Below, piece after piece: positions 45,053 to 55,017 of a DNA stretch of 64,000 bases; the first letter of the stretch is position 1; each line of letters starts with the position of its first letter. Below the pieces are notes generated by a model, which was not told the DNA's origin, made no database searches, and saw only the letters and a list, made by a program, of their open reading frames with translations. The stretch is taken from contig NZ_CP056775.1 in NCBI RefSeq assembly GCF_016894445.1, positions 801,001 through 865,000 on the forward strand. The letters run 5' to 3'. The translations under genes were made by a program, and so were the position numbers. Source of the stretch: Dyadobacter sandarakinus (GTDB lineage Bacteria > Bacteroidota > Bacteroidia > Cytophagales > Spirosomataceae).

Positions 45053-45916
45053 ATGCGAATATTAGTAACGGGTGCGACAGGTGCTTTGGGAAGCGCGGTG
45101 ATCGAAACGCTGTCGAAAAGGGTGCCGGCCAGCAGTATTGCCGTGCTTACCAGGAACGAGGAAAAACGGCTGTCTTTTCAGGAGAGGGGATTTCCGGCTT
45201 TTCTGGGTGATTTCGATGATACAACCTCCCTCGACAAGGCGATGAAGGGAGTAGATACGGTGTTGCTGATTTCAGCAGGGGACGAAGGCGACAGGATAAA
45301 GCAGCACCTTAATGTGGTGGATGCAGCCAAGAGGGCAGGAGTTTCCGGAATTGCTTACACCAGCCGCTCCATGCGGGATCAGGATAAACTGTCAAATACC
45401 TTGATGGCGGACCACTTTGCCACCGAGAAATACATTAAGGAAAGCGGCTTGCGTTACACAATATTTCGCAATGCATTGTACATGGACGTGATTCCACTGT
45501 TTGTCGGCAATCAGGTTTTCGAGAGCGGCATCATCCAGTCTGCCGGCATGGGTAAAGTTGCATTTGCACTGCGAAAGGAAATGGGGGAGGCCATTGCAAA
45601 CGTTATATTGGATGAGGGCTGCGAAAATAAGACTTATAAGTTTACAGGCAGGGAAGCATATACGTTTGATGACATTGCTCACGTATTAACTGACCTGTCT
45701 GGAAAAGAGGTGAACTACACACCGGTTGGAAGTTCAGCTTTTGAATCGATCCTGATCAAGAAGGGCATTCCGGTAGCTATGGCCAGAAAAATTATCGATT
45801 TTAATGCTGATATTCGAAATGGACAGGAGTCGGAAGTGACTGCTGACCTTGCCCGGACACTTGGGCGTTCGCCTGCTTCACTGAAAGAAGGGTTGAAAGT
45901 ACTGTTTGGATTGTAG
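45053..45916 (+). CDS. NAD(P)-binding NmrA/QOR2-like atypical SDR
   Basis: A 287-residue atypical short-chain dehydrogenase with the Rossmann motif VTGATGALGSAVIE at residues 5-18 and a downstream GDFDDTTSLDKAMKGVDTVL. The YxxxK catalytic pair of classical SDRs is not evident (SRSM in that position), as in NmrA/quinone oxidoreductase 2-like sensors or reductases. It precedes an AraC regulator gene by 11 bases, forming a module seen several times in the window. Confidence 0.85.
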   Translation: MRILVTGATGALGSAVIETLSKRVPASSIAVLTRNEEKRLSFQERGFPAFLGDFDDTTSLDKAMKGVDTVLLISAGDEGDRIKQHLNVVDAAKRAGVSGIAYTSRSMRDQDKLSNTLMADHFATEKYIKESGLRYTIFRNALYMDVIPLFVGNQVFESGIIQSAGMGKVAFALRKEMGEAIANVILDEGCENKTYKFTGREAYTFDDIAHVLTDLSGKEVNYTPVGSSAFESILIKKGIPVAMARKIIDFNADIRNGQESEVTADLARTLGRSPASLKEGLKVLFGL

Positions 45917-45927
45917 ACAAGCTGATT

Positions 45928-46851
45928 ATGAAGTCTCCGGAAGCACCTAGGAACATTCGCACAATCACCGAATATCACCGTTTGATGGAGCTGCCCAAAC
46001 CCGCGCACCCTCTGATCAGTGTGGTACGCTTCGAGGATATCAAAGCCCGCCAAGGTGCAGCACCAAAAAGAATCAGCCACGATTTTTATACAATTGCCCT
46101 GAAAAAAAATGTCTGTTCCAAGCTGAAATATGGCCAGCAGCACTTTGATTTCGACGAGGGCGTAATGGTGTTTATGTCACCGGGACAAGTTCTTTCCATT
46201 GAGTCTGCCATAGAAGACGATTTCAAACATACCGGCTGGCTTTTGCTTATCCATCCTGATTTTCTGCTCAATACGCTTTTATGCGGCAAGATAAAACAAT
46301 ACGAATATTTTGGCTATCAGGTGCGGGAAGCGCTGCACCTTTCAGAGAAGGAGGAGGCATTGGTAGCGGGGCTGATGCAGCAGATTGAGCAGGAAAATCA
46401 CGGCAATATGGATGCATTGAGCCACCCTTTAATCATTGCGCAACTGGAATTGTTACTTACCTACGCTGAGCGCTTTTACCAACGCCAGTTTCTGACGCGA
46501 AAGGCTTCTCATCATGCTATATTAGAGCGAATGGAGTTCCTGTTATCCGAACGTTTTAAAGACGATGTGTTAATTGCCCATGGAGTTCCAACAGTAGAGT
46601 CAGTGGCCGAAGCCCTGCACCTTTCCCCCGATTATTTAAGCCGATTGCTGACCACACTAACTGGCCAAAGCACCAGGCATTTTATACAGGACAAGCTCAT
46701 TAGCCTCGCAAAACAAAAGCTTTCCACTTCTGACCTGTCGGTTAATGAGATTGCCTTTCAGTTAGGGTTTGAGCATTCTCAATCGTTCTGTAAGTTATTT
46801 AAGAACAAGACTGCTTATTCACCAGCCGCATTCCGACAATCATTCAATTAA
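45928..46851 (+). CDS. AraC family transcriptional regulator
   Basis: A 307-residue regulator with an N-terminal cupin-like sensing domain (about 20-190) and a C-terminal double helix-turn-helix (about 205-305, with VESVAEALHLSPDYLSRLLT and VNEIAFQLGFEHSQSFCKLF). The N-terminus (LPKPAHPLISVVRFEDIK) and HFDFDEGVMVFMSPGQ mark the same subfamily as the genes at 57921 and 63448. It is co-transcribed with the SDR gene and probably controls it. Confidence 0.9.
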   Translation: MKSPEAPRNIRTITEYHRLMELPKPAHPLISVVRFEDIKARQGAAPKRISHDFYTIALKKNVCSKLKYGQQHFDFDEGVMVFMSPGQVLSIESAIEDDFKHTGWLLLIHPDFLLNTLLCGKIKQYEYFGYQVREALHLSEKEEALVAGLMQQIEQENHGNMDALSHPLIIAQLELLLTYAERFYQRQFLTRKASHHAILERMEFLLSERFKDDVLIAHGVPTVESVAEALHLSPDYLSRLLTTLTGQSTRHFIQDKLISLAKQKLSTSDLSVNEIAFQLGFEHSQSFCKLFKNKTAYSPAAFRQSFN

Positions 46852-47030
46852 GGATGAGGTGAAAATTGCTCTCGCTAATGCTGATTGTAGCTCTCGTAAC
46901 CAAGACCAGTAAGGGTGTGTAACTGAGTATTTAAATTGCCCTGTTTTTAATAATGGCAAGTATCTCTTACTCAACTCAAAGATCAACTTCACATCAACAA
47001 GAAGCTGTTAAAATTTTTTTTGTTCCAGAC

Positions 47031-47066
47031 ACAAAAGCCCCTCAATGATTGTTGAGGAGCTTTTGT
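47031..47066. terminator. Terminator between the AraC gene and the convergent isomerase-like gene
   Basis: Arms ACAAAAGCCCCTCAA / TTGAGGAGCTTTTGT with 14 of 15 pairs, six-base loop, A/T-rich flanks on both sides. Confidence 0.8.
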
Positions 47067-47120
47067 GCTTTTTGATCGTGCTGAAAGAGCTGGTAAAAGA
47101 CAGATTCTTGGAAACCAGGA

Positions 47121-48065
47121 CTAAGCAATAATTTTAACCAGATTTTTGTAGCCCGTTTCCACGTTCTCTATAGCCGGCGCCATATCCTGCTCCACGAAAA
47201 AATACTGTAAGCCTGCTATTTTTGCTGCTTCAAAAATCCTTTTGAACGGTACCACACCATTACCTACTTCTGTGATCGTTTGCAGGTCGCTTTTGATGTC
47301 CTTGCAATGCCATAACGGAAAACGGCCGGGGTGTTCCTTGAAAAGCGCGACAGGATCTTTTCCGGCTTTGGTAGCCCAGGCAAGGTCCAGTTCCATCTTG
47401 ACGAGGTCTTTGTCTGTTTGCGACAACACCAGTTCGTATGGTGTCTTGCCTCCTTCCACTTTGTCAAACTCGGTAGCATGGTTGTGATAGGCAAAGCCTA
47501 TCCCCGCCTTTTTTGCGGCTTCACCGGTTTTCTGGAACACACTTATCGAATTGTTGATCTCCTCCGTGTTGGCAACCGGCGTGCTAGCGCAAACCAGGAA
47601 GCTCAGTTCTGCCTCCGCTGCGTCGTCGACAATTTGCTGATAATTGTCTCGTAAGGTGAGTAAGGCAGGCATTTTGGGGATGGATATGGGCTTGCCATCT
47701 GCACCTTTTGGCATTTTGTCAGGAGGCGGCATTTTAAACGGGGCACCCATTGCATGGTGCGCACGCCATTTAAGGCCAACGCCTTCCACAAGTTTTTTGA
47801 ATTCCTTAGGCTTGTAACCATAATAACCGCCGCGCGTGCTGAAAGCCGATTCTATTTCTTTATAACCAATCGCCGCAATTTTTTTCAGGGTACCTTCCGG
47901 ATCTTCATTCATTGGCTGGAAAACCGTAAACAATTGAATCCCTACCGGCCACGATGCTGCCGCTCCGTCAAACAGTCCGCATGCTTTGGAAATGCCCGGC
48001 AGCAGCATGCCGCCTGCGAGAACGGCTCCGGTTTGTTTTAGAAAATCTCTTCTGTCTGTGCTCAT
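47121..48065 (-). CDS. Secreted sugar phosphate isomerase/epimerase family protein
   Basis: A 314-residue TIM barrel protein with an exported N-terminus (MSTDRRDFLKQTGAVLAGG, Tat-type RRDFLK pattern). Metal-binding residues are suggested by FAYHNHATEFD, KMELDLAWATKAG and FPLWHCKDIKSD, with a final Glu in FFVEQDMAP. It is about 30% alike by eye in layout, not in detail, to the protein at 10357. It lies 25 bases after the PQQ-type dehydrogenase on the same strand and may process its product. Confidence 0.85.
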   Translation of the reverse strand: MSTDRRDFLKQTGAVLAGGMLLPGISKACGLFDGAAASWPVGIQLFTVFQPMNEDPEGTLKKIAAIGYKEIESAFSTRGGYYGYKPKEFKKLVEGVGLKWRAHHAMGAPFKMPPPDKMPKGADGKPISIPKMPALLTLRDNYQQIVDDAAEAELSFLVCASTPVANTEEINNSISVFQKTGEAAKKAGIGFAYHNHATEFDKVEGGKTPYELVLSQTDKDLVKMELDLAWATKAGKDPVALFKEHPGRFPLWHCKDIKSDLQTITEVGNGVVPFKRIFEAAKIAGLQYFFVEQDMAPAIENVETGYKNLVKIIA

Positions 48066-48090
48066 TTTATGATTCGTTTAGGGGAGTTTT

Positions 48091-50924
48091 TTATTGAAAG
48101 AATTTGATCTTGGAAAACGACATCAGCGGCTGAATGGCCTTGGCGTTGTCGTTTTTGAACACAAAATACAGGTCATGCTTGCCCTCGGTGGGTTTCAGAG
48201 TGAATTTCACCGGCGGACGCTCAAACGGGTTGCGCTGCTTGATTACCTGGCCCGGCTTGGCATTTTTCTTCTCGCTTTCCATTTCGGCCATCACTTTGGC
48301 AATGTCCACCTGCGGCGCAATTTCCACTTCCTGCGTTCCTACGATCGGGCCGGTCGGTGAATCGAGGTGGATTTCAATTTTTCCGCCTACGCTTCCTTCT
48401 CTTTTCTGTGCGGAAGCATTGAGCTCAATCACGGAAATGCCTGCGAGGTCAATGTCGTTGAAGCCCAGGTAACTGTTTGCAAAAGGTACCACACTGAAAC
48501 CCAGTCCGGCGACGCCTAATGCTTTCAACTCAGCTCCTTTCACAATCGGCGCTTCGGCTGCGTTCATTTCCGGGCTGCGGAGAATCACCATTTCTTCGGA
48601 TGTCTGCGCCGGAATCGTCTTGGCACCGCTCACGGCCCGGTCTGTAAATGCGGCGCGGATCAGTACGGAGCCGTTGCCATTGTCGCCTTTAGGAATGGTG
48701 GGGGTGAATTCACCTTTTACAGGCAGAGAGCTCAATGTTTTGTCGGTGCTGTTCAAAATGTACTTTACCATCACATCGACATCCGCAATCGGCAGGGACG
48801 GGTGCGCCGGCATGGCCACTTCACCCCATACGCCCGAACCGCCTTTCAGTACTTTCTGAACCAGCTGGTCCAATGCACCCGCCTGGCCTTTGTATTTACC
48901 CGAAATATCTGCAAATGCCGGACCCACAGACTTGCTGTTGGGCTGATGACAAACCTTGCAATCGCTTTTATCCATCAATAGTCTGGCAACTGCAAACTGT
49001 GTGGAAGCGTCAACACTCCGCTGGCTCTGAACCACTTCGGCGTAGTCAAAACCTTGGGAAGTGTAATCAATGCTCACTGCCACCTGCTCGGGTTTGATCT
49101 TGCCGTCGGCGAGGCTGCCGTCTTCCTTGTCGGCTACGGCAATGTCATATTGAATCGGTTTTCCTGCGAAGAAGAATGTTTGGTTTCCCGCCAGGTTCAC
49201 CGCCACTTTGGGAGGCTCGTTGCCTGCTATGATTTTCAGCGATTCCATATTGCTTGCACCTTTGGTATCGGTGACGGTCAGCGTGGCGGTGTAAACGCCT
49301 GTTTTATTAAAATTTACTACGGGATTGGCCGTGGTAAATGTCTGTGCTGCGGTGCCCGGACTTGTAATTTTCCAACTGTACTTCAAAGCATCTCCATCAA
49401 AATCCTTGGTGCCATCAGATGACAATGTGGCTTTAAACGGAACCGTCCCGCCTTTTTTGTCCGTTGCAATCTGCACTAAAGGTTTGCGGTTACCGCCGTT
49501 GTACTCGATCCGGATCAGGCGCGAGTTGTCGCTCTTGCGGAACCAATTGCTGCCATATTCCAGAATGTACAGATCACCCTCCGGACCAAACTTGATATCG
49601 ATCGGCTGCACAGGATGGTAATTTGGCAAAACGCGCTCCAGTGAGTCATAATCCCCATTTTCCTTCATTGAAATGGCCATGATCCATCCACGCGAGAAGT
49701 CGGCGGCGATCCATTTATTTTCATAATAGGCAGGCCACGGACGTTTCGGATTTTTGAAATCGGACAAATGGTAAACCGGGCCACCTGTTGCACTTCTTGA
49801 ACCTGAGCCGACCAGCGGAAATTTCTCGGAAACGCCGTAAGGATAGTAAATGAATGTCGGTTCAGTAGGGAACAGTTTTTCCAGACCGGTGTTGTTCGGC
49901 GAATTATTAATCAGGTTTTTCGGGTCTTTTTTGGCGAGCGGCTTATTGGTGCCGTAGTCAAAAACCGGAAATGCCTGGTCGTCGGCAACGAACCACGGCC
50001 AGCCAAAGTTTCCCGGTTTCCGCGCCTGGTTCAGCTCATCGTAACCTCTCGGCCCGATCTCGGAATCCTCGCCGGCATCGGGCCCCACTTCGCCCCAGTA
50101 AACAAATCCTGTTTTGCTGTCCACCGAAATGCGCCACGGATTACGATGGCCCATGGAATAGATTTCCGGGCGCGTTTTGGCAGTGCCTTTTGGATAAAGG
50201 TTACCCTCGGGAATGGTGTATGAGCCGTCGGCCTCGGGATGAATGCGCAGGATTTTTCCTCTCAGATCATTTGTATTTCCGGCGTGCCCCTGGTCATCCC
50301 AGCTCGCGCGGCCTGGTCTTTCGTCAGTTTGTGCCGCCTGCTGATTACCGGTGTTGTTGCCCACCGTCAGGAAGAGGTTTCCGGCTTTGTCCCACGTCAT
50401 TCCACCGCCCGTATGGCAGCAGACTTCGCGCTGGGTTTCCACTTCGATCACATCTTTTTTAGATGCTTCCACAAGCTGGTCATCTACAAGTTCCCAGCGT
50501 GAGAGCACGTGCTTTTTTTCAGTCGGATGTGCGTAGTAGAGGTAAATCCAGTGATTTTTTTCAAAACCAGGATCAAAGGTCAGTCCCATTAAACCTTCTT
50601 CCGCTTCACGCACTACGCCCTCGGCACTCGTGTATTTGGTGTTCACAGGGATGGTTGCAATCACATCCGTGGTTTTGGTGGAAGGATTGTATTTTTTTAA
50701 AACACCCTTTCTTTCGGCAATGTAAGCAGAGCCGTCTTTCAGCACTTCAAAACCATGGGTTCGTCGAGGTTATCAGCCACAACCACAGGCGTAAACCGAC
50801 TTTCATCGGGCTTTTGAGAACTGTCCTGCACGGTAAAACCAGCCAGAAATCCGGCGGCCAGCAGGTTTGCGGAGAAGATCAGGGAACGCATGATCTTCGG
50901 ATTAAAAGTAAACTTAACTGTCAT
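48091..50924 (-). pseudogene. PQQ-dependent sugar dehydrogenase/PKD/cytochrome c protein, split by a frameshift
   Basis: The 5' part (50924 to stop at 50739) encodes a signal peptide and the start of the beta-propeller, ending at DNLDEPMVLKC. The remaining part (to 48091) continues in the -1 frame as EVLKDGSAYIAERKGVLK, the expected continuation, but has no start codon of its own there. Adding one base to the four-A run at 50749-50752 restores one protein of about 945 residues. Order: glucose/sorbosone dehydrogenase propeller (SMGHRNPWRI, EVGPDAGEDSE), PKD domain, cytochrome c with CKVCH and a carbohydrate-binding-like C-terminus. It would oxidise a sugar in the periplasm and pass electrons to the heme. 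Real mutation or sequencing error cannot be told apart here. Confidence 0.85.
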
Positions 50925-50992
50925 AAGGAGTTGATATGATGATGCGACTTTTTGAAGGAATATAACAATAATAAATTGGGTTAAAAAAAGAA

Positions 50993-51016
50993 GTGCCGGA
51001 TGGGCTTATCCGGCAC
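50993..51016 (-). terminator. Terminator of the multi-PAS kinase gene
   Basis: Arms GTGCCGGAT / ATCCGGCAC around a six-base loop, followed on the minus strand by CTT and seven T. Lies 70 bases after the kinase stop. Confidence 0.85.
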
Positions 51017-51086
51017 GCTTAAATCGTCTGTCAGCACTGCACGCTTTGGGCGCCATTTTCATTTTTTACAGTTGCGCAGAAAGAAA

Positions 51087-53771
51087 TTAAATCTTAAACT
51101 CGGTTCCCTGGTTGACCTTACTGTCCACTGTAATTCTTCCTCCCAGCATTTCTACCTGTGTTTTCGTCATAAACAATCCCATGCCTTTTCCTTCCACATG
51201 GTGATGAAAGCGTTTGTACAAGCCAAATAGCTGGTCGCCTTTTTTGAGCAGGTCAATTCCCAATCCATTATCCAGAAATGAAACACTTACCTTGCCCCGA
51301 TCAAGGTTACTCTTGATCTGAATAACAGGCATCTGGTCCGGCTGACGAAACTTGATGCTGTTAATGATCAGGTTGAAAAAAATACTGTGCAGATAACTTC
51401 TTAGCGTAAACAGCTCGGGTGCAGTACTAAAATCGGTCAGAATCGTTACCTGTTCATTTTCAATTGTTTCCCGGATGCTCAGCCTGATTTCGTCTACCAG
51501 TTCTTGCAGATTTACAAGCTCTCTTTTTTCACTGACCTCTTTTTTAACCTGTAAGATTGTATTCAGGTCTGTGATGACGTCATCAAGCCGGTTTACATTG
51601 ACTAATATTCCATTGAGTAGTTCTTCTTTTACCTGATCCGTATAGCCTTCCTGGGTAATAAGTCCGGCCAGTCCGATGATATTTGCTAACGGGGCGCGCA
51701 GGTTGTGTGACACGATATAGGAAAACTGTTCAAGGCCTTTATTGGATTTGATAAGCTCATTGGTAAAATCCGTCAGGTTCTGATTAAGCTCATTAAGGCG
51801 TGTTTCGGATTCTTTTCGTTTGGTAATATCCCTGAAATAGACCGACAACCCACTCGCCGAGGGATAGGCCGTGACCTCAAACCAGGAGTTGTCCCTTTCA
51901 TAATACAGTTCAAAATGCTGAATGGTATTCTGCTTCACAGCCCTGTGGTAAGCATGATAAAGCTCAGTATCAATCACATCCGCAAATACATCCCATAAAG
52001 ACTGTCCTAATATGGCTTCTTTCGGGCAGTTCAGCAGGATCTCGGCTTTCTTGTTCCAATAGGTGACAATCCAGTTCTTGTCCAGTGCATAAAAGCCATC
52101 CCCGATACTTTCCAGGATCACATATTTTTCTTCCAGCGCTTTAAGTACCTTTTCATCCGCCTGTTTTTCTTTTGTGATGTCATTTACAAAGCATGCAATG
52201 CCTGTTACTGCGTCATTTTCCCGGATGGGGTGGATCGCGTATTTCAAATAACTTCTGGTTCCATCAAAAGAAACTTCGTTTTCAAATTTCAGTACTTCAC
52301 CATTTAATGCCCTATTGTTAATTTGTCTCCACTGCTGCACAGCACCAGGATCAAACTTGCTTAACGATTCCCGTATGTCATACCCCGGTTGCACATCGAT
52401 CCCATATCTTTCTTTCATCATGGTTTTATGAGCATGGTTGCATATGATGTATTTGAAATCAGTGTCCAGGGAATAAATAAGTGCGTCGGTATTATTCATG
52501 ATTGCATTCAGGTTTGCCTCTGACCTTTGAAGCATATCCTGTGCAAGTCTGTGGTCTGTGATATCCCTCATGACCAGACTAAAACCTGTAATCAGATGGT
52601 TTTCATAAACCGGGTTGACTGTGATGTTAAACCATTTCTTTTCACCATTACTGTGCTGGTAAGCATGTTCATATTGCCATACATCACCAGCTAATACTTT
52701 TGTGATTGCCGCCTCAAATTCCGGTCTTTTCTGTTCGCTGACCGCATCCAGTAAATTGCTTCCAATGGCAATCTCTTTGCCGGTATTGAGCTCGAAAAAA
52801 TACCGGGATTTACTGTTAAAGTATCGGACGATGGCTTTGTCATCAGTTAAAATAAAACCCTCGGATGTGTTTTCAAAAATCGCCTGCAAGTTGGATTCTG
52901 AATTTCGTAATGCCTGCTGGGAGTTCTCTATTTCTGTAACATCATGGATGATGCCGTACAATCTGGCTGGCTGCCCCTGGTTATTGAGCTCTGACTGGGT
53001 TTGCACATGCAAGTGCCGGATCTGCCCGTCTTTTCTGATGATGCGGTGAAAGTAATCCGCGGCCTGTGCGGAATAGAGGGCATCTTTATTTGTGTTTATA
53101 ACGCGTTCCAGGTCCTCAGGATGCACGAACGACAGCCAGGATGCCGAGGATTGAATGGTATCTTTTTCGGACAGCCCGCAAATCCGGCACGTTTCTTCTG
53201 ACCAGATACTGATATCCGTTGACAAATCCAGTTCCCAACTGCCCAGATGCGCAATAGCCTGGGCCTGGCTCAGGCGGCGCTGCTTGTACTGACGTTGTTC
53301 GTCAGCATTTATTTTACCGGTAACATCCTGAATGTTATCTACAATGCCATGGATTTTTAATTGTTGCAGTAACCGCTGTTGTTCTCTTTTAATCTCGTAT
53401 TTATCCAGGCATCGAAGGATTGCAAAAGCGAGTCGCCCGGCCTGGTGCATGATCATATAATCATCTGCACCCATGAGCAGCAGTTCTTCTGCCATGTCAT
53501 CAGATATGGCAGAAGAAACGATGATAAAAGGAATATCAATTTGTTTTTGTTTCAGCAGGTTCACTGCCTGTGCGCAATGAATGTCGGGCAATGCATATTC
53601 CGAGAGGATAATGTCAGCTGAAAAATCAGTGAGGGCTTCCATGAATTGCTGCCTGTTACCGGCGACTTTTATTTCAGTAGCTAACTTTCCTTTGTCCAAA
53701 GCTTGTTTTACTGTAACCGCGCCATCAGTGGAATCTACCAGGTGCACAATTCTTATACTTCTGTCCATCAT
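51087..53771 (-). CDS. Multi-PAS histidine kinase with a degenerate N-terminal receiver
   Basis: An 894-residue soluble kinase. Residues 1-125 are a receiver-like domain in which the phosphosite Asp is Glu58 (IILSEYALPD), the second acidic residue is Ser14 (LVDSTDG), and the conserved Lys near the end is Met (DDYMIMHQAGRL). Then four PAS domains (about 165-660), a phosphoacceptor His near 690 (SYIVSHNLRAPLANIIG), and an ATPase domain with NLIINSIKF and DNGLGID. No membrane helix is evident. It could act by dimerising through the pseudo-receiver. Single gene; no linked regulator. Confidence 0.9.
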   Translation of the reverse strand: MMDRSIRIVHLVDSTDGAVTVKQALDKGKLATEIKVAGNRQQFMEALTDFSADIILSEYALPDIHCAQAVNLLKQKQIDIPFIIVSSAISDDMAEELLLMGADDYMIMHQAGRLAFAILRCLDKYEIKREQQRLLQQLKIHGIVDNIQDVTGKINADEQRQYKQRRLSQAQAIAHLGSWELDLSTDISIWSEETCRICGLSEKDTIQSSASWLSFVHPEDLERVINTNKDALYSAQAADYFHRIIRKDGQIRHLHVQTQSELNNQGQPARLYGIIHDVTEIENSQQALRNSESNLQAIFENTSEGFILTDDKAIVRYFNSKSRYFFELNTGKEIAIGSNLLDAVSEQKRPEFEAAITKVLAGDVWQYEHAYQHSNGEKKWFNITVNPVYENHLITGFSLVMRDITDHRLAQDMLQRSEANLNAIMNNTDALIYSLDTDFKYIICNHAHKTMMKERYGIDVQPGYDIRESLSKFDPGAVQQWRQINNRALNGEVLKFENEVSFDGTRSYLKYAIHPIRENDAVTGIACFVNDITKEKQADEKVLKALEEKYVILESIGDGFYALDKNWIVTYWNKKAEILLNCPKEAILGQSLWDVFADVIDTELYHAYHRAVKQNTIQHFELYYERDNSWFEVTAYPSASGLSVYFRDITKRKESETRLNELNQNLTDFTNELIKSNKGLEQFSYIVSHNLRAPLANIIGLAGLITQEGYTDQVKEELLNGILVNVNRLDDVITDLNTILQVKKEVSEKRELVNLQELVDEIRLSIRETIENEQVTILTDFSTAPELFTLRSYLHSIFFNLIINSIKFRQPDQMPVIQIKSNLDRGKVSVSFLDNGLGIDLLKKGDQLFGLYKRFHHHVEGKGMGLFMTKTQVEMLGGRITVDSKVNQGTEFKI

Positions 53772-54116
53772 GTATACATTAAAACAAATAGCTCAGGGCT
53801 AGATCTACAAAGATGGTTTAGGCATTTAATAAACCAAATTAGTACTACTACTACCCAAAAATTTAATTTAATATACTGATAGATATAAAAAGTAGAATCA
53901 TCCTTACGGCGATATAAATTAAATGGACTCAGCAGCTTTTACAATTCATCAAATTGTTCAGTGGGCTAAGACAGGTTTGAATCCCAGATAGCTGTTAAAG
54001 TATACTGTTTAAATGTGCGCCACATTTTGAAGGAAAAGCTCTGCGCAGCATGTTCAAATAGGCTCACTTTCAAATGTTTGCTTCTGAACAATACTGGCGA
54101 ATCCTGCATAATCCGG
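53772..54116. other. AT-rich intergenic region of about 345 bp
   Basis: Between the kinase start and the end of the epimerase gene, both on the minus strand. It holds the kinase promoter region; no clear motif seen. A GTTTGAATCCC at 53975 looks like a tRNA T-loop but does not fold. Confidence 0.4.
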
Positions 54117-54947
54117 TTAAAGCAAGTTGTCATTTATAGCCTGATAGACAGTCCTGACTACCGGCTGAAAACCCAGGCTGCGCGCCAGCGAACTGTCGGA
54201 ATGCAGGTACCATGGATCTGTGAGAGGCTCGGAATTGGATTCCATTGTAACGCCTGCAAGCTTCGACAACTCATAAAGTGAAGTCGGCGCATCGTCAGAA
54301 ACATTCACGATGCGGCCATCCATTGTTCCTGCCAGCGCCATGTTCACTGCCGTGGCTATGTCGCGGTGGTGAATGGTGCTCATTCGCATAGCGGGATGCC
54401 ATTTGGCTGCAATTACGTGTTCTGGCAATGTTTCCAGGTGATTGTCCCCTTCCCCGTACACAAACGGAAACCGCAGGATCGACCAGTTCAGTCCACTTTC
54501 GCGCAGCTCATTTTCCGCTGCAACTTTACTGGCAGGATACGCGAGTTGCGGAGCTACCGGATCATCTTCCAGGCCCGGATGCGGGTTGTTTTTAGGGTAA
54601 ACATGGATAGTACTTGCCAAAATGAAGCGCACTCCGGGTGCATGGGTTTTCGCTGCATGAATCAGGTTGCGGGTGCCTTCGAAATTACTTTTCCAGATCA
54701 GATCAGTGTCGCTGGTGCGGAACACTGCTGCAAGGTGGACAATTGCTGAAACATCTTTCACAGCAGCTGCCAGGGACTTAGTATCCAGCAAATCTCCCGC
54801 TATGGCTGTCGCCCCGCCTGGCACATGCTTCCCGTCGCGCACCAATGCCCGGCAGTCAAATCCAGCGTCAACAAGCCGTGGCACAAGGCGGGCGCCCACT
54901 AAGCCATTTGCGCCCGTGATCAATATGGTTTTCGATGCATTGTTCAT
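54117..54947 (-). CDS. NAD-dependent epimerase/dehydratase family protein
   Basis: A 276-residue extended SDR with the Rossmann motif ITGANGLVGARLV at about 9-21, DVSAIVHLAAV, and the catalytic pair in AYPASKVAAENE (Tyr...Lys). Such enzymes act on nucleotide sugars, flavonol-type carbonyls or related compounds. I set the start at the ATG at 54947, since the frame upstream runs into the AraC gene. It follows that AraC gene by 70 bases on the same strand. Confidence 0.85.
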   Translation of the reverse strand: MNNASKTILITGANGLVGARLVPRLVDAGFDCRALVRDGKHVPGGATAIAGDLLDTKSLAAAVKDVSAIVHLAAVFRTSDTDLIWKSNFEGTRNLIHAAKTHAPGVRFILASTIHVYPKNNPHPGLEDDPVAPQLAYPASKVAAENELRESGLNWSILRFPFVYGEGDNHLETLPEHVIAAKWHPAMRMSTIHHRDIATAVNMALAGTMDGRIVNVSDDAPTSLYELSKLAGVTMESNSEPLTDPWYLHSDSSLARSLGFQPVVRTVYQAINDNLL

Positions 54948-55017
54948 ATTTTCCTGTTTTTTGATGAACAAAGCTCGGGAGAATCTTGCCGGCAAGGCTG
55001 GACGAAAGCCGGTCAGC

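Noticed and set aside
53940..53999. tRNA-like T-loop (GTTTGAATCCC)
   Set aside because: No acceptor, D or anticodon stem could be built around it.
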